Source: an uncultured Paraprevotella sp. (GTDB taxonomy: Bacteria; Bacteroidota; Bacteroidia; Bacteroidales; Bacteroidaceae). From it: DNA of 13,431 bases. Below are positions 11,177-13,431 of this stretch, piece after piece (within the stretch, counting starts at the first letter, position 1; the number at the start of each line of letters is the position of its first letter). Position numbers and translations under genes: made by a program. Below the pieces are notes generated by a model. That model made no database searches. It had not been told where the DNA came from and saw only the letters and a program-made list of their open reading frames with translations. The stretch covers positions 1-13,431 of the forward strand of contig CAAFWT010000035.1 of assembly GCA_900766785.1 (NCBI GenBank). Direction: 5' to 3'.

Positions 11177-13431
11177 TTATTTCACCAGAATCTTCCTGCT
11201 TGTCCCGTCAGAATAGCGCACTATGTTCACACCACGACAAGGTACACTCAGTCGTCTGCCGCTCATGTCATAGTAGCCCATCACCTCAGGTTCCCCAGTG
11301 AATGTCCCTTCCACAACTTCAATGCCTGTGGGATATCCCAATGTGGTAAACGTCTGCTCCTCGCCATAGGCCGTTCCTGCACTGGTCTTCACAAACGCAC
11401 GACAGCAATAAGTCGTACCAGGAAGCAAGTCTGTCAAGTTTGCCGTCATCACCTGTCCTGTGGATACCACTGTGGTGACATGGTCCTCAGCAGAGGGAGC
11501 CAAGGGCGTAGGTGCAGACTTCTTGCCCGAAGCAGCGGCTCCATATGACCAGTATTCAAATCCCTGTTGCAATATCTCATCGGTGCCAGCCAACACATAA
11601 GCTTTTATCCTTGCACTGTTCTCCGTCACGTTTTCAGCACTATAAGTATGTACCGTAGGTTCAAAGAAACTGAAATCGCTTGGGTCAAAAGTCACCCAAT
11701 CACCATAGTAGTATGTCCCATCGGATGCCTTATAGAAAGCACGTACATTATAGTAAAAAGCAGACTGCAGGTTCTTGATATAACCTTCCAACTGTCCATT
11801 GTAAACGGCAGCATATCCCTCGCTTGATTTCAAGGACTCCGGAGCATCATACTTCCTCCACTGGAATCCCACACTCGGTTCTTCTTCGCTGATATTTGTT
11901 GTAGCCGCCACTATAGCACAAGTACTTGACACGCATTTAGGTTGCAATGTGGTCAACTCCAAAGCGGGAGTAGTAAAGGATGCCGTATGTTCCTCATACC
12001 CACCCTCTACAGTTTTTACATAGTAGGTTATGCTTGTTGTTGACTGTGGAGTGAGACCTGTAAGCGAAACCCTGTTACCAGTACCATACCCCACGAACCC
12101 TGTCTCTAAAACATGTGCATCCTTCTCTTCACAACTACCTGAAAGTAAAAGAGTTGTTGGGCCATTATGAACAATGGAAACATTTGGATACATACCCTCA
12201 GTTGTGAGTCTCTGTGTTTTGGATACAATCTCTTCCCCATAATAGGCATATATAGTCATAGAATAACTCGTATTAGGCTTAAGCCCCTCAAATTTAATGG
12301 GCGTACCTTCCGTGTATTCATAGGTTTTCCCGTTAAACATCACACCACATGTCCCAAAACTATCATCGCCTGACTTACCATAGACGCGATTTATGACAAT
12401 AGAAGTCTGATGTAGCTCCGACATCTCCAAATAGACATCCATTTTATTTGTTGTTATATAGAACGTAAATTCCTTCTCCACTCCCTCTGTTTGATATAGA
12501 ACTGTTACAGGATATTTCGTATCACTTTTTAACCCCACCACATGGTATATACCATTTTCATCTGGAGTTACCTCCATGCTCCCCACCTTAACACACGTTC
12601 GTGTAACCGAACTCTCATAATATGGATTTTCAAACATTTTGAATGACATATCTTTACAATGGATATTTATATCATCGAGATAGAATGGGTCATCAAGAGA
12701 GAACACCTTCCCTGAAAAGTTACGTCTTATTTCAGAGAGTTCTGATTTATGAGCAAATATAACAGAAGACGATTTCAAACCCATCAAAGCACTATAATAA
12801 TTATAACCTGTGCCATAAATGACCAATGGACGGAAAGTGCAACCCTCAAACGACATCGGAAAATACTTCACAGATTTTGGAATTATAAAAGAAGACAGAG
12901 AATAGCAATTCCGAAAAGCATAATTTCCTATGCCCGTAGGACTATCTTGAATAGTTACAGATTTAAGCGAGGAACATAACATAAAAGAGTTTTTTTCTAT
13001 TCTTTCTATACTGTTTGGCAAAGTCACTGATGTAAGGTTAGGGCAAAAGCTGAATGCTGATTTACAAATACTTGCTACGCCATTAGGAATTATCACAGAC
13101 GTAAGGTTAGTACAATTATGAAACGCACCTTCACATATAATCGTCACTTTACTGGGTATTATTGCTGCATCTACCCATGACCTACATCTAACAAGCGACC
13201 CTTCCTTAATTAAAAGTCCGTCTGTTTCCTCGTCCACAATTGTAAGTCCAGGGAGCTCTATAGAACTATGCAAATTATTCTCCAAAACATAACAGTCTTC
13301 GAACGCACTGCCACCTATGTATGTCACAGATTCTGGAATTTCAATGTGAGAAAGAGAGATGCAACCATAAAACGCATATCTTCCTATGCTCGTCACACTA
13401 TTGGGAATTGTCACTGACCTAAGGTTTACAC
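11177..13431 (-). CDS. BspA-like leucine-rich repeat surface protein with Fn3-like domains and T9SS signal (5' partial)
   Basis: The reading frame stays open to the right edge; the codon at 13414 is GTG inside a repeat (NLRSVTIPNSVTS), so the true start lies outside the window. About 750 residues are visible, numbered here from the codon at 13414. Residues 1-195 are BspA/LRR_5 repeats of the TIPNSVTSIGRYAFYGC type, interrupted at about 46-82 by an insert containing DGLLIKEGSLVRC, common in this family. Residues 200-690 hold about five Fn3-like beta-sandwich units, each marked by a Gly-Leu-x-Pro-x-Thr-x-Tyr-type motif (for example GLKPNTSYSMTIYA at 377-390 and LLPGTTYCCRAFV at 663-675). The last 50 residues (YYDMSGRRLSV ... 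GVNIVRYSDGTSRKILVK) are a T9SS type A sorting signal. The protein should be exported across the outer membrane and attached to the surface, probably for adhesion to host or matrix; the ligand is unknown. Confidence 0.9.
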   Translation of the reverse strand, partial: VNLRSVTIPNSVTSIGRYAFYGCISLSHIEIPESVTYIGGSAFEDCYVLENNLHSSIELPGLTIVDEETDGLLIKEGSLVRCRSWVDAAIIPSKVTIICEGAFHNCTNLTSVIIPNGVASICKSAFSFCPNLTSVTLPNSIERIEKNSFMLCSSLKSVTIQDSPTGIGNYAFRNCYSLSSFIIPKSVKYFPMSFEGCTFRPLVIYGTGYNYYSALMGLKSSSVIFAHKSELSEIRRNFSGKVFSLDDPFYLDDINIHCKDMSFKMFENPYYESSVTRTCVKVGSMEVTPDENGIYHVVGLKSDTKYPVTVLYQTEGVEKEFTFYITTNKMDVYLEMSELHQTSIVINRVYGKSGDDSFGTCGVMFNGKTYEYTEGTPIKFEGLKPNTSYSMTIYAYYGEEIVSKTQRLTTEGMYPNVSIVHNGPTTLLLSGSCEEKDAHVLETGFVGYGTGNRVSLTGLTPQSTTSITYYVKTVEGGYEEHTASFTTPALELTTLQPKCVSSTCAIVAATTNISEEEPSVGFQWRKYDAPESLKSSEGYAAVYNGQLEGYIKNLQSAFYYNVRAFYKASDGTYYYGDWVTFDPSDFSFFEPTVHTYSAENVTENSARIKAYVLAGTDEILQQGFEYWSYGAAASGKKSAPTPLAPSAEDHVTTVVSTGQVMTANLTDLLPGTTYCCRAFVKTSAGTAYGEEQTFTTLGYPTGIEVVEGTFTGEPEVMGYYDMSGRRLSVPCRGVNIVRYSDGTSRKILVK

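Noticed and set aside
12986..12998. In-phase A AAA AAC slippery heptamer in the LRR protein gene
   Set aside because: The codons GAA AAA AAC encode Glu-Lys-Asn and this run is expected by chance in AT-rich coding DNA. There is no evident downstream stimulatory structure and no sensible alternative-frame product.

Overview
The window looks like a chromosomal segment of a gut- or oral-type Bacteroidales bacterium, most likely Prevotella or a close relative. Four signs support this. The promoters match the Bacteroidetes TAnnTTTG -7 element. A conserved bamD-rpoZ-DUF4293 cluster is present. One lipoprotein carries an acidic export tag (C-SGDDD). A BspA-like leucine-rich repeat protein ends in a type IX secretion (T9SS) C-terminal signal. 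The taxon is inferred from protein style, not from a marker-gene comparison.

Layout, left to right. Positions 1-839 hold no convincing gene but contain a short tandem palindromic repeat (three units, 22 bp period) and several small hairpins. A plus-strand cluster follows: bamD (outer-membrane assembly lipoprotein), rpoZ (RNA polymerase omega) and a four-helix DUF4293 membrane protein. It meets the convergent minus-strand uvrB (excision repair) at a strong bidirectional terminator hairpin. A divergent promoter region (about 4760-4975) separates uvrB from a large plus-strand exported zinc metalloprotease (DUF5118/DUF5117/Met-zincin type). That gene converges, across another terminator hairpin, on a minus-strand secreted GH36 alpha-galactosidase with its own promoter and 5' leader. 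Upstream of it, also on the minus strand, are a surface lipoprotein (DUF4595-like) and a large T9SS-exported LRR/Fn3-like surface protein that runs off the right edge.

Functionally this is a mix of core genes (envelope assembly, transcription, DNA repair) and exported proteins for interaction with host or diet (protease, alpha-galactosidase, surface lipoprotein, adhesin-like LRR protein). I see no mobile element, CRISPR array, tRNA, rRNA or phage gene. I found no complete new system. The best leads are the 22-bp palindromic array in the gene-free left end, the inverted repeats in the uvrB/protease divergent region and upstream of the surface lipoprotein, and the very short predicted leaders of bamD and uvrB.
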